5,202 nucleotides of DNA from Gaiellasilicea sp051005735 (GCA_051005735.1 JBPCJB010000039.1:1-5202); one strand, 5' to 3'. Positions 1 through 5,159 are shown, numbered from the stretch's first letter. The notes: generated by a model from the letters alone, not told the origin. Translations and numbers: made by a program.

Positions 1-1
1 C

Positions 2-934
2 GAGGTTGCGGCCGAGCTTGCCGGCGTCGGCGACGGGGTGCTGGATGCTCTGCGCGGGCGGCTGCATTGCACCCTGCGCCTGCGCGGCAATCAGCTCACG
101 ATCGAGGGCGGTGACGAGCAGGTCGCCGCGGCGCGCGCGGTGGTGGACGAGCTGGTCGAGCTCGTCGAGGGCGGCCACGAGATCGGCCCCGACACCGTCG
201 GGGCGGTCGTGTCCGCGCTCGATCAGGCCGAGGACATCCGTCACGTCTTCGACGACGTCGTCTGGCGGCACCGCGGCAAGAAGATCGCCCCGAAGACGTT
301 GACCCAGAAGCGCTACGTCGACTCGATCCGCAACTCGACGGTGACCTTCGGGATCGGCCCGGCGGGCACCGGCAAGACCTACTTGGCGATGGCGCTCGCG
401 GTCGCGGCGCTCTCCGAGCGGCAGGTCGGCCGGATCATCCTCACGCGCCCCGCGGTCGAGGCCGGCGAGCGGCTCGGCTTCCTCCCGGGCGACATGCTCG
501 CGAAGGTCGACCCGTATCTCCGGCCACTCTTCGACGCCCTCTACGACATGATGGATCCCGAGAAGCTCACGGCCTTCATGGAGCGCGGCACGATCGAGGT
601 CGCGCCGCTTGCCTTCATGCGCGGCCGCACGCTGAACGACTCGTTCATCATTCTCGACGAGGCCCAGAACACGAGCCCCGAGCAGATGCAGATGTTCCTG
701 ACCCGGCTCGGCTTCGGCTCCAGGGTCGTGATCACGGGCGACGTGACTCAGATCGACCTCCCCCGCGAGCAGGCCTCGGGGCTGATCCAGGTCCGCCAGA
801 TCCTCGGCTCGATCGACGGGATCGGCTTCGTCGAGTTCACGCACGAGGACGTCGTCCGCCACAAGCTCGTGCAGCGGATCGTCGAGGCTTACAAGCAGCA
901 CGCGGAGGAGACCGGCCTCGAGCGCACGAGATGA
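2..934 (+). CDS. phoH: PhoH-like P-loop ATPase (YbeZ/PhoH family), 5' end outside the window
   Basis: This is a cytoplasmic PhoH-family ATPase, thought to act with YbeY in RNA metabolism, with a suspected RNA helicase or remodelling role. The frame is open to the left edge, and its first visible codons (EVAAELAGVGD) already match the family's N-terminal domain, so the GTG at 38 is probably internal and about 10-30 residues lie outside. The order is a KH-like RNA-binding N-terminal part (LRGNQLTIEGG, nt 80-112), Walker A GPAGTGKT (nt 356-379), the family signature RPAVEAGERLGFLPGD (nt 446-493), Walker B ILDEAQN (nt 650-670), and the sensor-like GDVTQIDLP (nt 737-763). The visible 310 residues fit a usual length near 320-350. 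Its TGA overlaps the ybeY ATG as ATGA, so the two are probably translated in coupling. Family assignment is very secure; the exact biochemical role is less settled. Confidence 0.96.
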   Translation, partial: EVAAELAGVGDGVLDALRGRLHCTLRLRGNQLTIEGGDEQVAAARAVVDELVELVEGGHEIGPDTVGAVVSALDQAEDIRHVFDDVVWRHRGKKIAPKTLTQKRYVDSIRNSTVTFGIGPAGTGKTYLAMALAVAALSERQVGRIILTRPAVEAGERLGFLPGDMLAKVDPYLRPLFDALYDMMDPEKLTAFMERGTIEVAPLAFMRGRTLNDSFIILDEAQNTSPEQMQMFLTRLGFGSRVVITGDVTQIDLPREQASGLIQVRQILGSIDGIGFVEFTHEDVVRHKLVQRIVEAYKQHAEETGLERTR

Positions 935-1308
935 GCGTCGAGATCGAGGTTGAGAACCGGAGCGGGGTGGAGGTGGACGAGAGCGACGCCGTCGCGCTCG
1001 CCCGGCAGGTGCTCGCAGCGGAGGGCGTCCAGGACGGCGAGCTCGGGCTCGCGTTCGTCGGGCCTGACGAGAGCCGCGCGCTGAAGGCGCAGCACCTGAG
1101 GATCGACGAGGCGACCGACGTGCTCTCGTTCCCGCTCGACGGGCGCGACGAGGTGCCCGCTGGGGTGCCTCGTGCCCTCGGCGATCTCGTGCTCTGCCCG
1201 CAGGTCGTCGGGGAGGCGTGGCGCGAGCCGCTCGTCCACGGGCTCCTCCACCTCCTCGGCCACGAGCACGGCCCCGAGATGGACGCGCGAGAGGCGGTGC
1301 ACCGGTGA
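931..1308 (+). CDS. ybeY: YbeY endoribonuclease, 16S rRNA maturation factor (short form)
   Basis: YbeY is a zinc-dependent single-strand endoribonuclease involved in 16S rRNA 3'-end maturation and ribosome quality control. The ATG at 931 overlaps the phoH-like stop, and a GGAGGAG lies 20 nt upstream, too far for an ideal Shine-Dalgarno. The 125-residue protein carries the family blocks in order: TDVLSFPLD (62-70), GDLVLCP (84-90) and the zinc motif HGLLHLLGHEH with H103, H107 and H113 as the three ligands. It is shorter than the roughly 150 residues usual for the family. The segment between GDLVLCP and the zinc helix is only about 12 residues, some 10-12 fewer than in typical members, and the C-terminal helix after H113 is also clipped. 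All catalytic residues remain, so I read it as functional. The stop overlaps the next start as GTGA. Confidence 0.95.
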   Translation: MSVEIEVENRSGVEVDESDAVALARQVLAAEGVQDGELGLAFVGPDESRALKAQHLRIDEATDVLSFPLDGRDEVPAGVPRALGDLVLCPQVVGEAWREPLVHGLLHLLGHEHGPEMDAREAVHR

Positions 1309-2027
1309 GCACGCCTCGGCGCGCGCCCTCGATCGTCGAGAGCTTCAACTACGCCTTCCAGGGGATCATCCACGTCCTTCGCACCCAGCGGAACATGCGG
1401 ATCCACTTCGCCATCGCCTTCCTCGTGCTGATCGCCGCGCTTCTGTCCGGGGTGGACAAGCTCGAGTTGATCGCGCTCCTCCTCGCAATCGCGTTCGTCC
1501 TGATCGCGGAGATGATCAACACGGCCGTCGAGGCGGCCGTCGATGTGGCGACGACCTCGTTCGACCCGATGGCGAAGCTCGCCAAGGACATCGCGGCGGG
1601 CTCGGTGCTGATCGCGACCGCCGTCGCCGTCGCCGTCGGCTACCTCGTCTTCTCTGGCCAGGTCTCCGACCGCAGCTCGCGCTTGCTCGACCAGCTCTCG
1701 AACGCCCCGGCCTCGCTGACCCTCGTCGCGCTCGTCCTGACGACGATCCTCGTGATCGGGACGAAGGCGCTGACCGGGCGCGGAACACCCTTGCGCGGCG
1801 GCCTCCCCTCGGGCCATGCCGCCGTCGCGTTCGCCGGCTGGATGGCTGCGACGCTGATCCTAGACGACACTCAGCACCGTTTCGCGATCTCCTCGCTGAC
1901 CTTCCTGATGGCGCTGCTCGTGGCCCAGACGCGGATCGAATCCGGAGTTCACTCCTCGGTCGAGGTGCTTTACGGCGGGGTTCTCGGCGCGCTCGTCTCC
2001 CTCGCCGTCTTCCAGCTGACGCCGTGA
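1305..2027 (+). CDS. dgkA: Fusion of DgkA-type diacylglycerol/undecaprenol kinase with a PAP2 phosphatase domain
   Basis: This is a 240-residue integral membrane protein with two lipid-phosphate domains. Residues 12-117 are a DgkA-family kinase: FNYAFQG (14-20), RNMRIH (29-34), EMINTAVEAAVD (69-80) and KLAKD (91-95), with about three membrane helices. In Gram-positives this family mainly phosphorylates undecaprenol. Residues about 135-238 resemble a PAP2 phosphatase: PSGH (168-171) and R210, H216 and E220 in the third motif, with about four hydrophobic segments. The first PAP2 motif is degenerate: K154 is present, but the expected RP pair reads TP (161-162). The start is the GTG at 1305, overlapping the ybeY stop (GTGA) with GAGG 10 nt upstream. 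An in-frame GTG at 1218 would add a Pro/Arg-rich stretch that looks non-coding. Both halves could feed the C55-phosphate pool for cell-wall synthesis (inference). Confidence is high for the kinase half and good for the PAP2 half. Confidence 0.92.
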   Translation: MSTPRRAPSIVESFNYAFQGIIHVLRTQRNMRIHFAIAFLVLIAALLSGVDKLELIALLLAIAFVLIAEMINTAVEAAVDVATTSFDPMAKLAKDIAAGSVLIATAVAVAVGYLVFSGQVSDRSSRLLDQLSNAPASLTLVALVLTTILVIGTKALTGRGTPLRGGLPSGHAAVAFAGWMAATLILDDTQHRFAISSLTFLMALLVAQTRIESGVHSSVEVLYGGVLGALVSLAVFQLTP

Positions 2028-2392
2028 CGGACGTCGAGCTTCTTGCCCGCGCCGACTCGATCGCCGAGCAGGCCTACGCGCCCTACTCGACCTTCCACGT
2101 CGGCGTCGCCGTGCTGACGCGTGACGGCAAGGTGATCGAGGGCGTGAACGTCGAGAGCGGCGCCTATCCGCTCGGAGTCTGTGCCGAGAAGAATGCGATC
2201 TCGACCGCGATCACGCAGGGCTACCGTCCCGGCGACTTCGAGGCGATCGCGATCAACGCCTCGCCGTGCGGCGGTTGCCGCCAGTGGCTCGCCGAGATGG
2301 GATTCGAGCGGGTGACCTTCCGGAACCGCGGCGAGGTCGTGACGATGACGCCCGCAGAGCTTCTCCCGGAGTCGTTCGAGCTTGCGGACTGA
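2024..2392 (+). CDS. cdd: Cytidine deaminase
   Basis: Cytidine deaminase converts cytidine and deoxycytidine to uridine and deoxyuridine in pyrimidine salvage, in the cytoplasm. The 122-residue product fits the short homotetrameric class. Visible motifs are APYSTFHVGVA (19-29), the NVESG substrate loop (42-46), CAEK (53-56) with zinc ligand C53 and catalytic E55, and PCGGCRQ (81-87) with zinc ligands C82 and C85. K56 replaces the arginine of the more usual CAER, a mild variant. The start is the GTG at 2024, overlapping the upstream stop as GTGA. No Shine-Dalgarno is visible before it, so translation probably depends on ribosomes finishing the kinase gene. The same frame stays open far upstream to about 1172, but that part is Arg-rich and antiparsimonious with two real genes, so it is not included. 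cdd between dgkA and era is a common bacterial arrangement. Confidence 0.96.
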   Translation: MTDVELLARADSIAEQAYAPYSTFHVGVAVLTRDGKVIEGVNVESGAYPLGVCAEKNAISTAITQGYRPGDFEAIAINASPCGGCRQWLAEMGFERVTFRNRGEVVTMTPAELLPESFELAD

Positions 2393-2422
2393 GCGAATCC
2401 GGCAACCCTCTGAGCATGATCC

Positions 2423-2441
2423 TCGTCGGAATCCGCGACGA
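2423..2441 (+). promoter_or_regulatory. Small hairpin in the cdd-era spacer, just upstream of the era start
   Basis: A perfect 6-bp stem, TCGTCG (2423-2428) pairing with CGACGA (2436-2441), encloses a 7-base loop. It ends 8 bases before the era ATG, where a ribosome binding site would normally sit, and no purine-rich Shine-Dalgarno is visible there. It could modulate era translation or be an RNA processing site. No T-run follows, so it is not an intrinsic terminator. The stem is short enough to be chance in GC-rich DNA. Confidence 0.3.
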
Positions 2442-2449
2442 ATGACCAC

Positions 2450-3310
2450 ATGAAGTCGGGCTTCGTCGCCGTCGCGGGTCGCCCGAACGTGGGCAAGTCG
2501 ACGCTCGTGAACGCGCTCGTCGGCGAGAAGATCGCGATCACCTCCCGGGTGCCGAACACGACGCGGCGACGGATCTACGGGGTCGCGAACGGCGAGGACT
2601 ACCAGCTCGTGCTCGTCGACCTGCCCGGCTTCCAGAAGCCCATGGACAAGCTGACGGAGCGAATGCAAGCGACCGTGGACACGTCCTTCGAGGACATCGA
2701 CATCGTACTCTTCGTCCTCTCCGCGCGCGACCGGATCGGAGGCGGCGACCGGTTCATCGCCCGCCGTGTCTATGCGCTCGGGATCCCGGTGATCGTCGCG
2801 CTGAACAAGGTCGACAACCTGAAGCCGAGCCACATCGTGACCGGGATGAAGTCCGCAGCGGCGCTCGGAGACTTCCACGCGCTCCATCCGGTGAGCGCGG
2901 TCACGAAGGATGGGGTCGACGAGCTGCGCGCCGACCTTCTCCATCTGCTGCCCGCGGGCCAGCCGTTCTTCGAGCGCGAGTCGGCCACCGATCAGACCGA
3001 TACCGAGCGGATCCTCGAGCTGATCCGCGAGAAGGCGCTGCAGCTCACGCGTGACGAGGTGCCGCACTCGATCTCGGTCGAGCTCGACGAGCTCGACCAG
3101 AAGCTGCTGCGCGCGTTCGTCCTCGTCGAGACGGAGTCGCAGAAGCAGATCCTCGTCGGCAAGAAGGGCGCGGTGATCCGCGAGATCGGCGTGCGGGCCC
3201 GGCCGGAGATCGAGCGGCTGCTCGGGAAGAAGATCTTCCTCGAGCTCGTCGTCAAGGTGCGCCCGCGCTGGCGCCGCGAGGACGCGCAGCTCGATCGGTT
3301 GGGTCTCTGA
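2450..3310 (+). CDS. era: Era GTPase, 30S subunit assembly factor
   Basis: Era is an essential GTPase that binds the 3' end of 16S rRNA through a KH domain during 30S maturation. It peripherally contacts the membrane. The 286-residue protein has the full domain order: G1 GRPNVGKS (10-17), G2 PNTTR (35-39), G3 DLPG (57-60, where DTPG is usual) followed by FQKP, G4 NKVD (119-122), G5 SAV (149-151), the linker motif REKALQLTRDEVPHS (193-207), and a C-terminal KH domain with GKKG (237-240) and a WRRED end (274-278). Length is slightly below the typical 295-300. The ATG at 2450 is the only possible start, since an in-frame TGA lies at 2417-2419 with no ATG, GTG or TTG between. No clear Shine-Dalgarno precedes it. 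It is the last gene of the plus-strand operon and abuts the convergent tail-tube gene with no spacer; recO, a frequent neighbour after era elsewhere, is not here. Confidence 0.97.
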   Translation: MKSGFVAVAGRPNVGKSTLVNALVGEKIAITSRVPNTTRRRIYGVANGEDYQLVLVDLPGFQKPMDKLTERMQATVDTSFEDIDIVLFVLSARDRIGGGDRFIARRVYALGIPVIVALNKVDNLKPSHIVTGMKSAAALGDFHALHPVSAVTKDGVDELRADLLHLLPAGQPFFERESATDQTDTERILELIREKALQLTRDEVPHSISVELDELDQKLLRAFVLVETESQKQILVGKKGAVIREIGVRARPEIERLLGKKIFLELVVKVRPRWRREDAQLDRLGL

Positions 3311-3745
3311 CTACTCGGTGTCGAAGCTCTCGTAGGCGAGCTCGAGGGTCTCGATCACGATCTCGTTGCCGAGTCCGTCCAGCCGGCTGAAGGCGAAGCG
3401 CGCCGGCCACGCGTCCCGGAGTAACCAGCGCTGAACCGGCTGGCGCGCCTCGTCGAGGAGCACGATCGCCACGTTGCGCCGTTGGAGCGTGCCGTTCCGC
3501 GTTGCCTTGAACCAGTCCCAGAGATCGGTGCGGCCGCTGAGCCCCCGCTTGAGGACGACGTTCGCGTAGCTGACGCGGCCGGGCAGCTTGCGGGCGCCTG
3601 AGCTCAGATCGCTGCCGTCGCGATACTCGATCGCCTCGATCGTCGCCTCGGGGAGGTCGACCTCGCTGAAGGCGCCGACCTCGACTCCGTCGATCTCGAC
3701 GACGAAGTTGAAGTTCGCGTACGAGTTTTCACGCTGGGTCGGCAC
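3311..3745 (-). CDS. T4 gp19-like phage tail-tube protein (contractile injection system tube family)
   Basis: This is a 144-residue protein of the phage tail region family related to T4 gp19. Members polymerise as hexameric rings into the inner tube of phage tails and extracellular contractile injection systems. Family blocks run the full length: YANFNFVVEIDG (9-20), AFSEVDLPEATIEAIEYRDG (25-44), RKLPGRVSYANVVLKRG (52-68), LWDWF (75-79), RRNVAIVLLDE (89-99), AWPARF (112-117) and GNEIVIETLELAYE (126-139). The start is the GTG at 3745, with GGGAGG 9 nt upstream, inside the end of the preceding gene, which it overlaps by 17 bp. The protein looks intact and full length. No sheath, baseplate, spike or AAA+ gene is visible nearby, so whether it forms a tube with partners encoded elsewhere is unknown. 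Base composition resembles its neighbours. The family call is strong; the biological role is open. Confidence 0.88.
   Translation of the reverse strand: MPTQRENSYANFNFVVEIDGVEVGAFSEVDLPEATIEAIEYRDGSDLSSGARKLPGRVSYANVVLKRGLSGRTDLWDWFKATRNGTLQRRNVAIVLLDEARQPVQRWLLRDAWPARFAFSRLDGLGNEIVIETLELAYESFDTE
3321..3345. other. Hairpin-forming sequence beside the era / tail-tube convergent junction
   Basis: TCGA plus GCTC (3321-3324, 3326-3329) pairs with GAGCTCGA (3338-3345), giving 8 bp with a single-base bulge at 3325 and an 8-base loop. It begins 10 bases past the era stop and lies inside the 3' end of the opposing coding sequence. No T-run follows on either strand, so it is not a standard intrinsic terminator. 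It might protect or pause the 3' end of the era transcript, but the pairing may simply reflect codon constraints. Confidence 0.2.
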
Positions 3746-4172
3746 GGGTGGGAACCTCCCTGTCGATGTAGGCGAGATCGCGGTAGATCTCGAGGTCGTG
3801 GGTCACGTTGCTCTTGCGCTGCTCGCCGGCGCCGGTTCTCCAGGCGATCGTGGCCTCCAGGATCGTCGGCTCGTCCCGCGCGAAGTAGGCTGCGCTGCGG
3901 TCGAGGAAGACCTCGATCGATTTGCGCGGGGCGAGGAACTCGAGCCGCTCGAACAGCGCGAGGCGGTGCAGCTTGCGCGTCCCGCCGAGCCCGGTGAAAG
4001 CGCGCTTGAAGCGGATCCGAACCTCGAGCGCCGGCCGGTCGCCGATGTTCGCTACCGCGAGGAAGAGCAGCCCGCGGTCGAAGATGACGTCAAGGATCAC
4101 CTCAGACTCGCAGCCGCAGTCGCTGCGCTCGTCGGGCACGGCCTCATCATCCCCCGGCCGCCGCGGTCGCAC
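3729..4172 (-). CDS. Conserved-looking hypothetical protein, possible beta-sandwich, coupled to the tail-tube gene
   Basis: I do not recognise a named family. The 147-residue product has no signal peptide or membrane segment. Residues about 24-115 alternate hydrophobic and polar residues in strand-like runs. NIGDRPALEVRIRF (42-55) is reminiscent of Ig-like or CARDB-type beta-sandwich domains, and DRSAAYFARDEPT (91-103) and HDLEIYRDLAYID (125-137) look like structured, conserved-style segments rather than random translation. A CGC cysteine pair sits at 19-21. The GTG start at 4172 is preceded by AGGAGG with a 4-nt spacer; this site overlaps the stop of the metallopeptidase gene 8 bp upstream. 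GTG at 4139 (residue 12) is an alternative start without such a site. The gene overlaps the tail-tube start by 17 bp, so the two are probably co-translated and may work together, for example as an adaptor or chaperone (inference only). Confidence 0.8.
   Translation of the reverse strand: MRPRRPGDDEAVPDERSDCGCESEVILDVIFDRGLLFLAVANIGDRPALEVRIRFKRAFTGLGGTRKLHRLALFERLEFLAPRKSIEVFLDRSAAYFARDEPTILEATIAWRTGAGEQRKSNVTHDLEIYRDLAYIDREVPTRADPA
3755..3760 (-). promoter_or_regulatory. Ribosome binding site of the tail-tube gene
   Basis: Read on the minus strand this is GGGAGG, 9 bases before the GTG at 3745. It fixes that GTG as the start and lies within the coding sequence of the upstream hypothetical gene, which points to coupled translation. 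Confidence 0.8.
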
Positions 4173-4176
4173 AACC

Positions 4177-4182
4177 CCTCCT
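4177..4182 (-). promoter_or_regulatory. Ribosome binding site of the hypothetical gene, overlapping the metallopeptidase stop
   Basis: Read on the minus strand this is a perfect AGGAGG that shares bases with the TAG stop (TAGGAGG). A 4-base spacer leads to the GTG at 4172. The spacer is shorter than ideal, but this is the best site in the region and it selects the 4172 start. Confidence 0.75.
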
Positions 4183-5071
4183 AGACGTCGCCCTTGAACG
4201 TGTCGCAGGCGGAGGGGTCGCCCTTCGCGAAGCCCTTCTGGAACCAGGCCATCCGCTGCTCGGAGGAGCCGTGCGTCCAGCTCTCCGGGTTGACGCCGCG
4301 GCCCGACTTCTGCTGGATTCGGTCGTCGCCGACGGCCGCCGCTGCGTTCAGGCCCTCCTCGACGTCACCCGGCTCGAGCAGCCCCTCCTGGTTCGCGGAG
4401 TGGCCCCAGACGCCCGCGAGGCAATCGGCCTGGAGCTCGAGCTTGATCGAGAGCTCGTTTGCCCGCTCGGGGTCCTCCTGTTGCTGCTGGCGGACGTCGG
4501 CGCTGACGCCGAGCACGTTCTGGACATGGTGCCCGAACTCGTGCGCGATCACGTAGGCCTGGGCGAAGTCGCCGCGTGCGCCGAAGCGGGTCTGGAGCTC
4601 GCGGAAGAAGCCGAGGTCGATGTAGACGTGCTTGTCGGCCGGGCAGTAGAAGGGGCCGACCTCCGAGGAGGCGCCGCCGCAGCCGGTCTGGATCCCGCTC
4701 GTGAAAAGGCGAAGCGTCGTAGGCTCATAGGTCTGGTTCGCCTGGGCGAAGATCCGCTTCCAGGTGTCCTGCACGTCGGCGACGACGAACTGGACGAACT
4801 GCGCCTCGTCGTCGCTCGCGGGCGGCTCGCCGCCACCGCCCCCGCCGCCGGTGCCCGGCCCGGCCGGCGCCGCCGGCAGATCGATCGGGAAGCCGCTGCT
4901 GCCTCCGCCGCCACCGGGGAGGCCGCCCGAGAGAAAGAGGACGAGGAGCGTGATGATCAGGCCGAGCCCGCCGCCGGCTTTCCCGATCGGAAGTCCGCCG
5001 AGCCCGCCGCGGCCCCCGGCCCCCCGGAAGTCCTCGACCTGTCCCGCGCCTGTGCCCCTGCGCCACTTCAT
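4181..5071 (-). CDS. Membrane-anchored neutral zinc metallopeptidase (YpfJ / Zn_peptidase family)
   Basis: A 296-residue putative zinc protease of the YpfJ-type neutral zinc metallopeptidase family; substrates are generally unknown. It starts with the family N-terminus MKWRRG and VEDFRG (12-17). One hydrophobic segment follows (about 35-49), then Gly/Pro-rich linkers (50-60 and 70-82), then the catalytic domain (about 88-296). HEFGH (177-181) is the HEXXH zinc and catalytic motif, and E212 in ELQADC is the likely third ligand. C131 and C143 in the GCGG...FYCP block, C217 and C289 could form disulfides. Basic residues before the helix suggest N-in topology with the catalytic part outside (inference). 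The ATG at 5071 has AGGA 9 nt upstream. It is the first gene of the three-gene minus-strand unit. The call is strong; a role in processing the downstream proteins is only a possibility. Confidence 0.95.
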   Translation of the reverse strand: MKWRRGTGAGQVEDFRGAGGRGGLGGLPIGKAGGGLGLIITLLVLFLSGGLPGGGGGSSGFPIDLPAAPAGPGTGGGGGGGEPPASDDEAQFVQFVVADVQDTWKRIFAQANQTYEPTTLRLFTSGIQTGCGGASSEVGPFYCPADKHVYIDLGFFRELQTRFGARGDFAQAYVIAHEFGHHVQNVLGVSADVRQQQQEDPERANELSIKLELQADCLAGVWGHSANQEGLLEPGDVEEGLNAAAAVGDDRIQQKSGRGVNPESWTHGSSEQRMAWFQKGFAKGDPSACDTFKGDV

Positions 5072-5080
5072 CGCCGGACA

Positions 5081-5084
5081 TCCT
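5081..5084 (-). promoter_or_regulatory. Ribosome binding site of the metallopeptidase gene
   Basis: Read on the minus strand this is AGGA (within GGGCAGGA), 9 bases before the ATG at 5071. It is moderate in strength but well spaced, and it agrees with the conserved MKWRRG N-terminus. Confidence 0.6.
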
Positions 5085-5159
5085 GCCCTGGCGGGCCGGA
5101 CGCTACTCCTCGCCGTTCTGTCGCCTGTGGAGAAAGAGATGCAGAGTTGTCACGCGTCG

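Noticed and set aside
1218..1304. Upstream GTG start that would add 29 residues to the kinase-PAP2 protein
   Set aside because: The extension is Pro/Arg-rich noise overlapping the ybeY zinc-motif region. The GTG at 1305 fits the operon's 4-base overlap style and has GAGG at 10 nt.
837..1817. Minus-strand open frame of 326 codons opposite ybeY and the kinase gene
   Set aside because: Low-complexity Arg/Ala/Asp translation with no family features, antisense to two well-supported genes.
1172..2023. N-terminal extension of cdd through the kinase gene
   Set aside because: It would add 284 Arg-rich residues unlike any deaminase. The GTG at 2024 gives a normal 122-residue enzyme.
2382..2420. Possible era promoter, TTGCGG with CATGAT
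   Set aside because: The elements are 27 bases apart, too far for a sigma-70 promoter, and era fits as part of the upstream operon.
1970..3067. Long minus-strand open frame of 365 codons opposite the kinase end, cdd and era
   Set aside because: Its translation is Arg/Asp/His-rich with no recognisable motif, and it lies wholly opposite cdd and most of era, both firmly identified. It is a GC-rich antisense shadow.
3301..3345. Intrinsic terminator between era and the tail-tube gene
   Set aside because: A hairpin is possible, but no T-run follows on either strand and the stem lies inside coding sequence.
3311..4172. Prophage remnant
   Set aside because: Only one phage-like gene is visible, it is intact, composition matches its neighbours, and no integrase, att site or tRNA gene is seen.
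3588..4184. Plus-strand open frame of 198 codons opposite the hypothetical and tail-tube genes
   Set aside because: No motif or ribosome binding site, and it is antisense to the tail-tube gene, which is conserved along its full length.
4549..5081. Other-frame minus-strand open frames within the metallopeptidase gene
   Set aside because: Ser/Arg/Ala-rich out-of-frame readings of a gene with intact HEXXH and cysteine motifs.
5124..5153. Possible promoter for the minus-strand unit, with GTGACA (minus strand, 5153-5148) as a -35 element
   Set aside because: No TATAAT-like or TANNNT element lies 16-19 bases downstream, so the match is not supported.
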